Assembly: GCF_000002875.2 (NCBI RefSeq)
Contig: NC_009400.2
Coordinates: 7,501 to 71,500, forward strand
Length of the DNA stretch: 64,000 nt
Reading direction: 5' to 3'
Source of the DNA: Leishmania infantum JPCM5
Taxonomy: Eukaryota; Euglenozoa; Kinetoplastea; Trypanosomatida; Trypanosomatidae
Under the pieces are notes generated by a model, which searched no databases, was not told where the DNA came from, and was given only the letters and a program-made list of their open reading frames with translations. A program made the translations under genes and the position numbers. This document shows positions 29,876 through 40,530 of this stretch, one piece after another (positions within the stretch are counted from its first letter, which is position 1; every line of letters begins with the position of its first letter).

Positions 29876-32356
29876 TTACAGCTTCGCTGCCGTGCGGCTG
29901 TGGAGGACGTCAAGGCCACGCTTCGCCAGCTGATCCGCCTGCGCAATGCTGCGAGAATCGGAGTAGCGCTTCGCATGCGGCGAAATCGTGCTAGACACGA
30001 TGTCGGTAATGAGCATCGTGGCCTGCTGAAGGCAGAGGCTGGCCAGGTACACCTTGAAGATATCGTCGCGGCGGCGACGGTCGAGGTGCAGCATGTAGCC
30101 GCGCGCACTGCAGTACATCTCGAGGAGGTCGCTCGGAGACGGAAAGAGAATCTGGATATCGTGTGATGCGTCATAGATGCCCTCGGGCTGCCTGAGGAAG
30201 CAGAACATCGACGCCGACGCGACGTCGACGAGCGGGTCGCCGAGTCGAGTGAACTTAAACTGCACCATGCCAATTGAATGCGGCGGGTACTTTGCACGGC
30301 CCTCCAGTGAGCGGTGCGTGAAGAGTACTGAGGATAGGTTGAAGTTGCCGTGCAGGGCGACGAGGCGGTCCGGCATTGGGATCATCTGGTGCGACAGCTG
30401 CGTCTGGTCAAAGCAGGCCAAAATGCCGCGCGACAGCTCCTCCACTGTGGCGGAGCGCAGCTGAACACCAAAGCGGCCAGCGGTGCCGCTCTTGGACAGC
30501 GCCAACTTGTACATCTCAATGCTTTCCTCCACCATGGCCAGCAGCGGGTGCTTGTGCCGCTTCGTGCGCCGCATCTCTTCCTCCGCCTGCTTCATGAAGG
30601 GCGGCAGCGGCGAATTATGCAGCACCGAGAGCACTGCAATCGCCTGCTTGTAGAACAGCTTGGGTCGGAGCTCCACATTGATCGACACACGTCGCAGAGA
30701 GTAAGGCCGGCGAATGCGCGGCTGAATCAGCTGCGAAATGGCGTTGATGTTCTCACCGTCGCGGTATCGGCGGAGGAAGAAGCGGCGTCCACACACAGCG
30801 TAGGAGTCGCAGTACAACAGGGGCGTTGGGATCTGCAGCCCCGGTGAAGTTTCGTAGAGGTGCGCCATTGTCTCGTACTCGCGGCGGATGTCGGCGGAAC
30901 CGTAAGGAGACGGGCCGCGCGGCTGAATTCGCAAGATGTAGCTGCCGGTGCGCAGCGTCAGTCGGTACGACTCAAAGAAGCGGCTGCCTTCGACGTACTC
31001 GAAGAGGACGGGGCCGGCCGAAGTGGCCAGTCCCGGCTGTGTGCGCAGATTCATGTTTGCCTCTGGCCGCGGCGGGATCTTCAGGGGAAAGAGGTGAGGC
31101 AGATGCTGCGCGCAGTAGAAGAGAATACGCTCTTGGTCCTCCTCGTCCATGCGGTAGCGGTCCTTTTCGAGAGTGCTCACCGGCGAGCACAGATCGTTCG
31201 GTGGCGGTCCGACGAAGAGCAAATTGTTGCTGTAGTTATGCAGCTCCTCCGTCACCCACGAGGTGGGCCTGCCGTCTGGGGTCCTCGATGGCCTGAACAT
31301 CGGGGCGATCTCTTTCTCTACGCCGGCCACCACCTCAGCCCAGAAAGGGTCTTTCTCCGCGACCGTCTTCAAAGCACGCACAATGTCCTTGTACACGTCG
31401 CACGCGCCATCCTCAATCAGCAAGACGTCTGTGAACGCGTTGCCTGGCAGTCCGCGGGCCACCTCGCAGTGCGCCTCCACGTCGTCAAAGTAGAAGATGT
31501 TCGGCTTCATATCGTAGCGCAGTGCCTCGCCGGTGGGGACGCGGCTTGTGCGCACCTCCTCCAGCGCCTGCATGAAGATGTCAGGATACGGCTTGCGCTT
31601 GTGGGAGATGTAGCTCTGCACATATCCATCGAAGAGGCCCGTCACTTGGAAGCTGTTCTGGTAGGAGCCGGCGCTCTCGCCGTACTCGACGGGGCAGATG
31701 ACCGGGTAGGCAAAGGAGACAGAGTCGGTCACCGAGTACTTCATGGCCGTCACCATACGTCGGTACTGCCCCTCGAACTCCCACGCGTTGCCGATGGCGA
31801 AGAGGCGAATCTCCTGCTGACTCTTGGTGCGCAGGTAGTGCAGCAGGTTCAGCACATTTTTGCGCGGCGAAACCTTCTCGATGGTGCACAAGAAGGCCTC
31901 AACATCCAGCAGCTCGCGGATGTGCACCTGCACGACAGGGTCGCAGAGGAGCGGGAAGCGCTTCTTGAGAGCATCGACCTTCTTGGGAAAGGCAATGTTC
32001 ATAGCTTCCAGCTCCTCTGGGTTTTGCTTGGAGAGGGCGAGCAGCATAAAATCGATCTCCTCCCTGAAAGCCGTGATAAACTCCAGCCGATTCAGCTCGC
32101 CCAGCTCCAGTCGCTCGAAGGCACCTTTCAACCCGCGCGTGCGCTCTGTGAACTTCGCCACGGTGAAGAAAAAGTTGCTGTACTTCTTCGCCAGAAACGG
32201 CACGGGCCGTTCCTGGATGCGCTTCACTATAATGTGCGAGCTAGCGCGCTCGAAGACGCACCGCATCATGTTCTCTGCAAGGCGCCGTGCAGCGGGGAAC
32301 GGAGATGATGTCAGGACACCCTTCAGGTCCATCATGAGCACGACTTCCTCGGGCAT
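29876..32356 (-). CDS. HAD-APH two-domain protein, ACAD10/11-like, with C-terminal AKL
   Basis: The 826-residue protein joins a HAD-hydrolase-like domain (about 1-330) to an aminoglycoside-phosphotransferase-like kinase domain (about 455-800), the N-terminal half of ACAD10/11 without the acyl-CoA dehydrogenase. In the HAD part D10 of MMDLKGVL, the KRKPYPDIF motif (253-261) and the FYFDDVEAHCEVA loop near 288-300 are kept. In the kinase part the catalytic HGDxxxxN reads HGNFNLSS from H669 (Asp to Asn, Asn to Ser). The metal-binding DWE before LGDPL reads QFK (Q699), so it looks like a pseudokinase. It ends AAKL; AKL is a plausible PTS1, pointing to glycosomes. The frame to 32443 starts at TTG, so the ATG at 32356 is used. 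Confidence 0.85.
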   Translation of the reverse strand: MPEEVVLMMDLKGVLTSSPFPAARRLAENMMRCVFERASSHIIVKRIQERPVPFLAKKYSNFFFTVAKFTERTRGLKGAFERLELGELNRLEFITAFREEIDFMLLALSKQNPEELEAMNIAFPKKVDALKKRFPLLCDPVVQVHIRELLDVEAFLCTIEKVSPRKNVLNLLHYLRTKSQQEIRLFAIGNAWEFEGQYRRMVTAMKYSVTDSVSFAYPVICPVEYGESAGSYQNSFQVTGLFDGYVQSYISHKRKPYPDIFMQALEEVRTSRVPTGEALRYDMKPNIFYFDDVEAHCEVARGLPGNAFTDVLLIEDGACDVYKDIVRALKTVAEKDPFWAEVVAGVEKEIAPMFRPSRTPDGRPTSWVTEELHNYSNNLLFVGPPPNDLCSPVSTLEKDRYRMDEEDQERILFYCAQHLPHLFPLKIPPRPEANMNLRTQPGLATSAGPVLFEYVEGSRFFESYRLTLRTGSYILRIQPRGPSPYGSADIRREYETMAHLYETSPGLQIPTPLLYCDSYAVCGRRFFLRRYRDGENINAISQLIQPRIRRPYSLRRVSINVELRPKLFYKQAIAVLSVLHNSPLPPFMKQAEEEMRRTKRHKHPLLAMVEESIEMYKLALSKSGTAGRFGVQLRSATVEELSRGILACFDQTQLSHQMIPMPDRLVALHGNFNLSSVLFTHRSLEGRAKYPPHSIGMVQFKFTRLGDPLVDVASASMFCFLRQPEGIYDASHDIQILFPSPSDLLEMYCSARGYMLHLDRRRRDDIFKVYLASLCLQQATMLITDIVSSTISPHAKRYSDSRSIAQADQLAKRGLDVLHSRTAAKL

Positions 32357-33181
32357 TTTGACCTTCCCTCGTCTTCGCGCTCGCTCGTTGTCGTGTATGT
32401 GGGGGGAGGGAGGGTGCGTGACTGCACGGTGGTGTTCGCACAACGTTCTCAGAGAAAGAGCCGGGGCTATCGACGATGACGGTGGACGCCCTGAGATAAG
32501 AAGCTACTAAAAAGCGCGCATGGGAGAAGAACGGAAGGGGGAGGTTAGTGGCGGGGTACACATGGATGTCACACCAACGTAAACAAGTATAGAGGTGCAG
32601 GGCCACACTGGAACTGGCGGGAGAGACCCCACTTGCGGTCATTCAAGCCGTGTGGTGGCAACGAAGCGTGCACAGCAACTCTGCAGTTCTGGATAGCACT
32701 TCCCTCTCATCCGCCACGGGGGCTAGGCGCCACTTGTTCTCGATTTCGCCTGTGTTTATGCACGTTGCCGTGTGTGCCTCGCGACAGCAGGCACGACAAC
32801 CTCTGCTTCATATTGATCCACTGTCCCCTGTGAGCCCTCAGTAAGAACGCACACAGCGAGAGCGAGGCAGGCACACGGGCGAACCTGTCACATACGTTAA
32901 GCGAACAATCACCTCGCAGCGTTGGTTACCACGATTATCGCACTGAAGCCTAAAATGCAGGTGCGTATGTGTGTGTCTGTGTGTGTGTGTGGGGGGGGGG
33001 GGGTTATCGGTGATGACTGCCCTCTACACTTCTCCCTTCTTCACAGCAGGTGCACGCTGGCGTGTGCGGCAGAGGGAGGGAGAACAGCCCGCACCAAAGG
33101 AGCTCACAAAGACGAGTAGGGATCCGGGGTGATGCAGGAGAGGCGGCTTACGGACGGACAACACACGGAGGAGCAAAGGGT
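32357..33181. other. Spacer with GT/G run
   Basis: No gene seen. A GT run at 32967-32991 passes straight into 13 G (32991-33003). Purine-rich plus strand at 32521-32546 is a polypyrimidine tract for the HAD-APH message. Confidence 0.5.
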
Positions 33182-35542
33182 TCAGAAAGAAAGCACCTTG
33201 GGTGGGGGCGCGTCACGGCGCACCACCTCCTGCATGCACGCCGCCACCACCTTAACCGGCTCGGGTAACGAGGCACACAGGCCATCCCACGCATCCGCCG
33301 AGTTCAGAAGCGCATCTGGCAGCGCCGGGTTGCTGAGCACGACGGCTAGACACTCTGCAATGCACCGCGCTGTGAAGATACTGCGAAGGTTGGCGGGGGC
33401 CGAGGCACCAGTCTCCTCCCGTGCCACGTAGCGAGAGCATAAGACGCAAAGAGACTGCGCCTCCTCTGGACGGCAACGCGACGCGCAAGAGCCCACGCGC
33501 GGCGGGGAAGGGGAAGAAGCTGCTGTGCTGCCCTCAACGTGGTAGCAAAGGTGCGGAAAGAGCGAGAGAGCGGCATCTCGCCACAGTGTCATCGGAACGG
33601 CACCGCCGTACTCGCCGAACGCTAGCGCTTCAAGCCACGTTGTTGTCTCCTCGCTGGCCCGCAGCGCGGCCCCTGCCTCCAGATCAGGCACTTGCAGGAC
33701 GCACAGCGCTCCTCGCATGACTACGCCGCGCAGGCGGCGCCACTCGCTTGACTCCTTGAAACTTGTGTGCGCGGGCTCCGGCCATCGGCACAGGCAAAGT
33801 ACCATCCGCCCCAGCGCCGCACGGTGCACAACAGAGCCGTAGGACAGTCGCGAGAGCAGCAGAAGAAATCGCAGCGCCGCCGACCGGCTCCCTCCGGCCG
33901 TCCCGCCATCTCCAAGCGCGGTGCAGTAGAGGTCGTCCATGTGCATCAGGTGCCCTGCATCAAGGACCTCGGACGCCCACGCAACCACATCGTCGGGACA
34001 GAGGTCATAATTGGGCACGTGGGTCAGCATGCGCAGACATGCACAAACGATGCGCCGCGCGCCCTCCTTCCGCGTCATGCTCGTGCCTTCAGTGCGATGA
34101 GAAAGGTGCAGCATAGCCGTAGCCGCCACAAGAATGTTCACGGCATCACCGCTCTCCGTCGGCGGGTTCTGCACGCCGTGCGGTGCCGCCGTTGCATCCA
34201 GGCAAACCGGCTTCGGTGCGGCATCCTGTCGCACCTGAGATGCCGCCTTCTGCGTTCTGGGCTGGGGGCGAGAGAGGCTCGCAATCACATGGCCACCGGG
34301 CGTCACACCCGTGATGGTCTCGAGCAGCTGCGTCACGTAATCGGCTGCGTGCTCCACCTGTACCTCGAGGCCGGAGACCGTGCCGAGAATAGGCACCTCA
34401 TGCGCCTGCAGGCGCTTCAGCGAGGTTGCCCACGCAGCCAGGTGCGGTGGATCGAGCCACTCCTGCGCGGCTGCGTGCCCGGCCGCGTCGGGTTCCGCAG
34501 CGACGTCGAGTGCGCGCTGCCTGGCAGCAGCGGAGATGCATTCAGCGTAGCGCACAAGAGTCTGGCTCTCAAGGACATCGTTCTCGGAGCACCGTCGCAC
34601 AAACGGCAGCGTCGCGATGCTCAGGATTTCAATGAGTGCCTCCAACGACAACTCCCCCGACGTGGCAGCCTTGAAGAGACGTCTACCCTCTGCCATGGGC
34701 TGCAGCACCACCGTGCGGAGGGCAGCGAAGACATCGCGTATTGCTGCTGCCTCGTCGCTGCCCTCGCTCGAGTCTTTGTTTGCCTCTTGCGGGCGCGCAC
34801 ACGCCACAGTCTCGATGAGGGGCTCGAGGTTCCGTGTCAGCAGAAACCAACCAAAGACACAAGCATCTAGCGTCACCGTCTCGCCCACTCGGGCATCGCG
34901 CAGGCGCTTATAGAGCTGCCACAGTGTCGCGCGGAAGTCAGCGGCCTGACGGTCGCGCCGCTGGAGGGAAGCGTTTCCTGCGTAGCGTGGGCTATGTAGA
35001 AGGCTCTGGAGGCGCTGCACCTCCTCTACGAGTTCCTGCAGACTCACCGCAGTCCACCCGTCCGACGGCGTGGATGAGTTCGCGGGAACGGTGGCCGCCT
35101 GCAGCGGGGTCGAGGCGTCCCTCGCGGCGAAGAAGTAGTCTGGGACGTCAATCTGGGAGGCGGGCTCCGCAGGCTTTTGTGCTTTCGATATGCAACCCTC
35201 AGTGACGTCGACGAGAGCCGCCATGTGGCCAGTGCGCTCCGCCACGTGCTCTGCCGTCGTCTTTACCCGCTCCACCAGCGATAAGGTGCGCGACTTCTTC
35301 ACCTTTTCCTCCAACGTGCGGCTCCAGCTAGTAGGATCGTACGTGAAGTGCTGGTGCGGACGAAACACATGATGTGCCGACCACCGAAAAGCGTTTTGGC
35401 GGTCCTGAATCTCCTGCGAGTAACTTCTGTCAGGGCTGTGGTGGCGGTGAATGCACCGTGCCCCACAACGGAGGGCCGCGGAAGTGCTCGGTAGGGAGCC
35501 AATGCCGCAGACCCGCCGTGGAAAGGTACGAGCAGCCCGCAT
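33182..35542 (-). CDS. Conserved hypothetical protein, probably mitochondrial, 786 residues
   Basis: I do not recognise a domain. The N-terminus from the ATG at 35542 (MRAARTFPRRVCGIGSLPST) is Arg-rich with no acid, as in a mitochondrial presequence. HHVFRPHQHFTYDPTSW follows, and from residue 80 on the protein is mostly alpha-helical, rich in Ala and Leu, with repeated helical pairs reminiscent of a solenoid (for example LSLEALIEILSIATLPFVRRC and DAVNILVAATAMLHLSHR). Low-complexity linkers separate the helical blocks. A helical-repeat mitochondrial RNA-processing or mitoribosome-assembly factor would fit, but this is inference. The frame to 35644 starts at TTG. Confidence 0.72.
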   Translation of the reverse strand: MRAARTFPRRVCGIGSLPSTSAALRCGARCIHRHHSPDRSYSQEIQDRQNAFRWSAHHVFRPHQHFTYDPTSWSRTLEEKVKKSRTLSLVERVKTTAEHVAERTGHMAALVDVTEGCISKAQKPAEPASQIDVPDYFFAARDASTPLQAATVPANSSTPSDGWTAVSLQELVEEVQRLQSLLHSPRYAGNASLQRRDRQAADFRATLWQLYKRLRDARVGETVTLDACVFGWFLLTRNLEPLIETVACARPQEANKDSSEGSDEAAAIRDVFAALRTVVLQPMAEGRRLFKAATSGELSLEALIEILSIATLPFVRRCSENDVLESQTLVRYAECISAAARQRALDVAAEPDAAGHAAAQEWLDPPHLAAWATSLKRLQAHEVPILGTVSGLEVQVEHAADYVTQLLETITGVTPGGHVIASLSRPQPRTQKAASQVRQDAAPKPVCLDATAAPHGVQNPPTESGDAVNILVAATAMLHLSHRTEGTSMTRKEGARRIVCACLRMLTHVPNYDLCPDDVVAWASEVLDAGHLMHMDDLYCTALGDGGTAGGSRSAALRFLLLLSRLSYGSVVHRAALGRMVLCLCRWPEPAHTSFKESSEWRRLRGVVMRGALCVLQVPDLEAGAALRASEETTTWLEALAFGEYGGAVPMTLWRDAALSLFPHLCYHVEGSTAASSPSPPRVGSCASRCRPEEAQSLCVLCSRYVAREETGASAPANLRSIFTARCIAECLAVVLSNPALPDALLNSADAWDGLCASLPEPVKVVAACMQEVVRRDAPPPKVLSF

Positions 35543-36384
35543 GGCGCGGACACGTGTGCGACGCGCGCGGCGGCCTCTCGAGCACCGTCGTGTCTTCGCA
35601 GTGGGCGCCCTCAGCAAGGAAGACAGAGGCGGAAACCGCCACAAGCCGTCGGGTGCCTATGCAGGTCGAGACGAGGGACTGTCGACCGACAGTAATGGGG
35701 AAACTGACAGAGTAACAAAGAGATGATACAATAGGAAGGAAGAGGTGGCGGCGATGTGCGGAGGACAGAGAAAGAAATCCGCCATTCGCTGAGGAAAGCG
35801 GGCTCTCCGTGCGTGGTGGCGCGTGCGATCCCTCGGCGGGAGAACACGATGCCACCAACGGCACGCTCCACCCGTCGCCTTTCCTCCGCGCTACGCCTGT
35901 CACCGAGACGTCAGCGGTTTTGCAAAGGCCTCACCTCAGAACGAGCCTGTACGGGTGCGTGCTCGCCTGCCGCGCACTTTCAGGCGGCGTGTCAGGCGTC
36001 AGGGGGGGGAGGAGGGCGTTCCTCGCAGAGCGACAGGTCTCCATCTCGATCCGGTGCCGCCTGCTGATTATGCGCTTCTTCTTTGTCCACTGTGTGTCAT
36101 GGTGTACATGACGAGGTACACGATGCGTGCCGCTGAGCGGACACGTGCGCGTTGGCGCTACGCACGGGCAGGCGCGCGTCCGTGTGTGCGTCTGTGTGTA
36201 GGTACTTGTGTGACTCGCGTACAAACGGTGAGAGATAGAGGCACGTGCACGCGTGCCAGCAACGCGTGAGACTCTCCCCCCCCCACACACACACACTCGC
36301 TAAGAGCAGCCGACGTGGTGGGCACCTCGGAGAACAGACACTCGTCAGCGAGACCAGACCGCGACGGTTATACGTCGACGTCGT
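35543..36384. other. Spacer between the 786-residue and 208-residue genes
   Basis: No gene seen. Purine-rich plus-strand runs at 35736-35748 and 35758-35780 are polypyrimidine on the transcribed strand. C and CA runs lie at 36277-36297. Confidence 0.5.
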
Positions 36385-37011
36385 TCACGTTTGGCGAAGA
36401 CGCACCAGTGTGTCGTGCAGCGCTTGCATCTCGGCCTCGAACATGGCAAGTGCAGCCGCCCATTCCTCCGTGGGGGCATGGGAGCTTCGCTCCTCGCCAT
36501 CGATAATGGTAGTGGAGGGGGTCGCGTGCGGTGCTGCGCCCGAGCTATCACAGTCACGCGCAGGGCATCGACACGTTTGAGGCGAGAGACGCGGATGGAA
36601 AGTACACTCCTCCACTGCACTCTCAACTACCTGCAGCTTCAGTTTTCGCAGTCGCGCCAGTCGGTGTCGTTCACGCTCGGCGGTGCGGGAGAGAAATTCC
36701 CGCCAGTAACGCGGCAGTGTCGAAGTTGGCAATTGGATCGCTGTGGGTTCATCTAACTGCACCGACGGCGCGCGCGGCGCTGCTGCCACTCCGTGCAAGG
36801 GTGCACGCCGCTTCGACATGCGCTTGGCGAGCAGCCCCATCGCGGGACGGTAGAGGTCCGCGGTTTCATCGGAGCACTGAGCCTTCATAGCAGCCTTTCG
36901 GTTCTGTCGTTGAGCATGCGCGTAGACAAAGAGCCGCTCTCCTGCCCGCTCCCCCACCGACTGTGGGTGCTGCTGCAGTGCACAGGAGAGGTCCGGTTTT
37001 GTGCTGCCCAT
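36385..37011 (-). CDS. Conserved hypothetical protein, 208 residues
   Basis: I do not recognise the family by name. From the ATG at 37011 the product has a GERLFVYAHAQRQNRKAAM helix, a basic LLAKRMSKRRAPL stretch, a long charged helix (FLSRTAERERHRLARLRKL) and an EECTFHPRLSP motif. A similar combination (charged RLYxxA-type helix, then CTFxPxL) occurs in several trypanosomatid flagellar and cytoskeletal proteins. The C-terminus is another helix (EWAAALAMFEAEMQALHDTL). The frame stays open up to 37497 with ATGs at 37458 and 37413, but a strong polypyrimidine tract and AG at 37307 would remove them, and 37011 is then the first ATG. The start is therefore the least certain part. Confidence 0.65.
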   Translation of the reverse strand: MGSTKPDLSCALQQHPQSVGERAGERLFVYAHAQRQNRKAAMKAQCSDETADLYRPAMGLLAKRMSKRRAPLHGVAAAPRAPSVQLDEPTAIQLPTSTLPRYWREFLSRTAERERHRLARLRKLKLQVVESAVEECTFHPRLSPQTCRCPARDCDSSGAAPHATPSTTIIDGEERSSHAPTEEWAAALAMFEAEMQALHDTLVRLRQT

Positions 37012-40000
37012 CCCAGCCTCGTGCAGCACTCGTCGGCAAAGGAGGTGTTTCAGTGCCAGAGAAGGCGAGCGGCAGTTGAAGCAGCGCCGCCTGAGGGGAG
37101 CGGCTGCGCTTGGCAGTGAGGGACGGCGCTTCTCTCTCCACGGCAGCCCACGTGTGCCGGTGCGTTCCAATAGCCACCTCCCCTCTCCCCCGTGAACGTG
37201 TGTGTTTTCGCTTCCTCGCGTGCTAACACGCCTGTGCTGTCGCCGGCCGTCACCCGCCTGTTGTACGCACGCGCGGCCGTCGATCACAAGCGCGTCCCTC
37301 GTGAGGCTGAAGTCGAAAGAAAGCAAGAAAGTGGCGGACAGCAAGACGCGCTGAGGTGAGTAGTGGCATGGAGAAGTAAAGAGATGGCGTCTCGCAGGCG
37401 CAATGCGGGGCATGCAGGTGCTTCCGTGATGGAGTTTGGATAGTCTACGGTGCTGCATTGACGCCGCTACCGCTTTACATACAAGCCTCCTCGACACGCA
37501 CCGCTGCGCTCGAGCCTCCTCCTCCCCCGCCCACTACTCTTCCCACCATCATCCGCATGGCACCCCTTCCCCACCCCCAAGAAATGTCTGATCTTTACCT
37601 GAAGTTGTCGCTTCGAGTGTCCACACCGGGTGGAGTCAGCTGGAGAAGGTGCGCGCGGGGACATAAGAGAAAGACTGCGAGCAGCACCAACAAGGATGTG
37701 TTCAACAGAGACACAAGGCGTGCCGCCCGCCAGCCTCACCCGCTTCCTCGCCCTCCCCGCCACCGTCACCAGTCGCTCCATGACTTCAGATGAATGCCGG
37801 CATGCAGGCAGCCTCGCCGATGTTGAGGGTGCGGTAATGCCAGCGAGAGGAGATGTAGACGAAGTTGTCATACCTGCAAGCGCACGTGTGCACCTCTGCC
37901 GCCCGTGCAGGTGTGTAGGTTGACAGGGCGGAACGAAACCACGCTCAGCGTCCTGTCGTTGGAGTCACAGCACAGCTCGCTGAGCCACCAGCGCCGACGG
38001 TTGTGCAGCACCTCAGTGACGGCCGCACCTTGCGTGTGAAGGGATACACCAGCGCTGGTGCCTGCAAAACCGAAGCTGAACGCTGGTTTTCGATGCGTGC
38101 GCACGAGCTTCGTAGAGGGTTCCCTCAGAGAGCCCATCTCTGCCCAAGTACGGTGATGACGATCGCTGAAGCGATATCAACACAGGTTGCTGTGCGCCCT
38201 TCTTACCCGGTTGATGGGCAAACGTAGTTGTGAATGTGGTGTGGCATCGTTGCCTTTGGTGGCCGCGTACGAGTCACGACTGCAAGCCGGCGATGTGATC
38301 TCGTCTTAGCCATGTGGATCGAGGAGGGCGTGCTTCGGCACCGCCTCCTCTGAGCGGGGGTTGTGACTGCCGTGCGTCTCAGCAGGGTGTTCGATGAGCA
38401 CCGGACAACCTTCCTCATAAACGCGAAAGAAGACTTTGGCGGTTAGCTCGCCGTACGCGACTCCATCGATGTTGCACTCCCCTGACTTCGAACCCGTGTG
38501 CACCGGCGATGCGTCCTTACTCCGGCGGTACGCTGGGAGACCGCACCGCCTTGTGTATATACCGCTCGCAGCGTCGACGGACGACACTCCAGCTCAGATG
38601 ATTGGTGCCCCGACCGGTAGCACAGGCCAACCAGGAGCAGTGTCGGGGGTGGCCGTGCATAGTCGTCCCACCACCACCACCGCCACACCCAATCACCCGG
38701 GGCAATGATGCACCTTGCACAAGAGGAGCGTGGGCTGAAAAGAGGAGGTTCCAAGCAATCTACTGCTTGAGGGAGTCATCACCGCAGAGTGCGGCGTTGA
38801 GAGAGAAGACACGCAAACCAGCGATCTCCTCACTGCCTTCGCTGTGAATGCTGCGGCGCTCATGCGATGCAGAGTGGAAGAATGCGGTGCGTGGAGGCCG
38901 TCCGACAGCTGCCGTGTCTGTTGGCCGTCGCAGGGGCAGAGATGAACGAATGAGCATCACAACCGCATACCTGATCAGAGAGCCACGGAGGGGCCGGCAG
39001 AGGTTGGGCTCTTCACGCGAGGAGCCGCAAGACGACAGGTGACGGGGTTAGGTTCGCACAGTGGGCGGAGTGAGAGAGAGTGAGTGAGTCAGCGAAAGAA
39101 AAGATGGGGGCGGTATCATGCCGGCATGCGCTCGCAGCGTGGGCACGGACACCGCGAGATGTGGAGATGGTGAGAGAAAAGAAGAAGGCCAAAGGGCGCC
39201 GTGGGCCCCTGCGTGTATTCCGTGGCCCCTTGTCTCTCCCTTGAGCCCCTCCTCTACCATGCAGCACCGCTCTCGAAGAGCGGAGAGGGCGCTGCAGAAC
39301 GTAGACGCTATGCAGCCACCTGCATCAGAAGGCGCCGGTGCGACGCCCCAACAGTTGCACGAGGGGCCATAACCACGCGCACACACATTCACAGCCCAAT
39401 TCGACACACCACACATATCTGTGCCTGCTTTGCAGGCCATGTGCCGCTCGGTTGATGTCTGCGGAAGCCATACTTCATGAGATGGAAAGCCCGTCACCGT
39501 GCTCCTTTACAGATGCGTTAAGAAGAGGAAGGAGCGACATACAGAGTCTGGCCAAAGAGGAGATACGACAAGAGAACGGCACACACACACGCACACAGAG
39601 TTGACGTGTGTGTGTGTGTGATAGAGGGAGTGAGGAACACGACTCTATCAGCGCAGACGCATACACCGAGAGACAAAAAAAAAGGAACAAGTTAGTCTTC
39701 AGAAACGAAGGAACGGGGCACCGTGACAAGAGCCGCAACAGAGGGAGAGGCAACGAAGGAACGCCAGCGCGTAAACGAACCACCGACATACACGAACATG
39801 ACGAGAGAGACACGTGATAAAAGGGCTCCGTGCAAGGAAGAAAGGCCCTCCCTCCCCTCCTAACCCTCCACACACGCACACACATACATCCATACAAGCA
39901 TGAGCCCACGCAAGCATGTCTCTGTGTGGGTGTGTGTAGAGGAGGAGAGAGGGAGGGGCCTCTTCTTCGTTTCTGGCATTGTTTGACTCATTTCTTCAGT

Positions 40001-40023
40001 CTCCCTTTGAGGTCACAGCAATT
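37012..40023. other. 3-kb spacer, the longest without a recognisable gene
   Basis: The part up to about 37306 is probably 5' UTR of the 208-residue gene; the rest is presumably 3' UTR of eIF1A and flanking sequence. Open frames are numerous, short and overlapping on both strands, and none resembles a known protein. Short CA/GT runs occur at 39581-39620 and 39870-39945. A non-coding RNA or a small gene cannot be excluded. Confidence 0.5.
37307..37338 (-). promoter_or_regulatory. Probable spliced-leader acceptor for the 208-residue gene
   Basis: The minus strand reads CTTTCTTGCTTTCTTTCGAC followed by TTCAG, with AG at 37308-37307. Downstream of it the first ATG is at 37011, which supports the short form of the gene. 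Confidence 0.5.
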
Positions 40024-40530
40024 TTAGAGGTTGTCGAGGGCCGCGAGGGGGTCATCCATGATGACCTCATTACGGTCGATCGCATTCTGGTCATCGTCGT
40101 CGTTCTGTGCGTCATCCTCGTCGTTCACAAAGATATAATCGGTGTTGCCGTTGTTATCGCGCTCCTCGGCAGACCGGAAGTCACGCGGGATGGCGTTCTC
40201 CTTCACCAGCAAGCGGACCTCGGCCGGGGTGAAGCGGTGAATAATGTCGACTACGTCGTTCTCATTGAATTCGCGCTTTGCCACGAGCACTACGTCGCCC
40301 TGGCCGATCCACACCTTGCGCACCATGGCGCCGCGGATGGCGCCGATGACGGTGGAGCCACCGGCGAGCTGGAGCTCGAGACGGAGGTTGCCGAGCGCCT
40401 TCTTTACCTGCGCGTACTCCTCGCCCTCGTCGGGGTTGGCGTAGGTGAGGTCACGCTTCTGGTTCTGCATGTTGCCCTTCGAGTTACCAGCCTTAAAGGA
40501 CTTACCGCCCTTACCCATGTTCTTCGGCAT
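40024..40530 (-). CDS. Translation initiation factor eIF1A
   Basis: The 168-residue protein is eIF1A, which with eIF1 promotes scanning and start-codon selection on the 40S subunit. The basic N-terminal tail begins MPKNMGKGGKSFKAGNSKG as in other eukaryotes. The S1/OB fold at about 35-115 includes EGEEYAQVKKALGNLRLEL, GAIRGAMVRKVWIGQGDVVLV and the following helix RFTPAEVRLLVKE. The acidic C-terminal tail ends DDPLAALDNL. The OB core is slightly diverged from human, where GNGRLE is conserved, but it is complete. The length is normal for the family with a somewhat long tail. The ATG at 40530 is unambiguous. Confidence 0.95.
   Translation of the reverse strand: MPKNMGKGGKSFKAGNSKGNMQNQKRDLTYANPDEGEEYAQVKKALGNLRLELQLAGGSTVIGAIRGAMVRKVWIGQGDVVLVAKREFNENDVVDIIHRFTPAEVRLLVKENAIPRDFRSAEERDNNGNTDYIFVNDEDDAQNDDDDQNAIDRNEVIMDDPLAALDNL

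Noticed and set aside
30860..32308. 482-codon plus-strand open frame opposite the HAD-APH gene
   Set aside because: It is the antisense shadow of a gene with clear domain motifs.
37467..37871. 134-codon minus-strand frame with a basic helix-like stretch
   Set aside because: The match to any family was vague, composition is low-complexity and there is no clear spliced-leader site; chance is likely.
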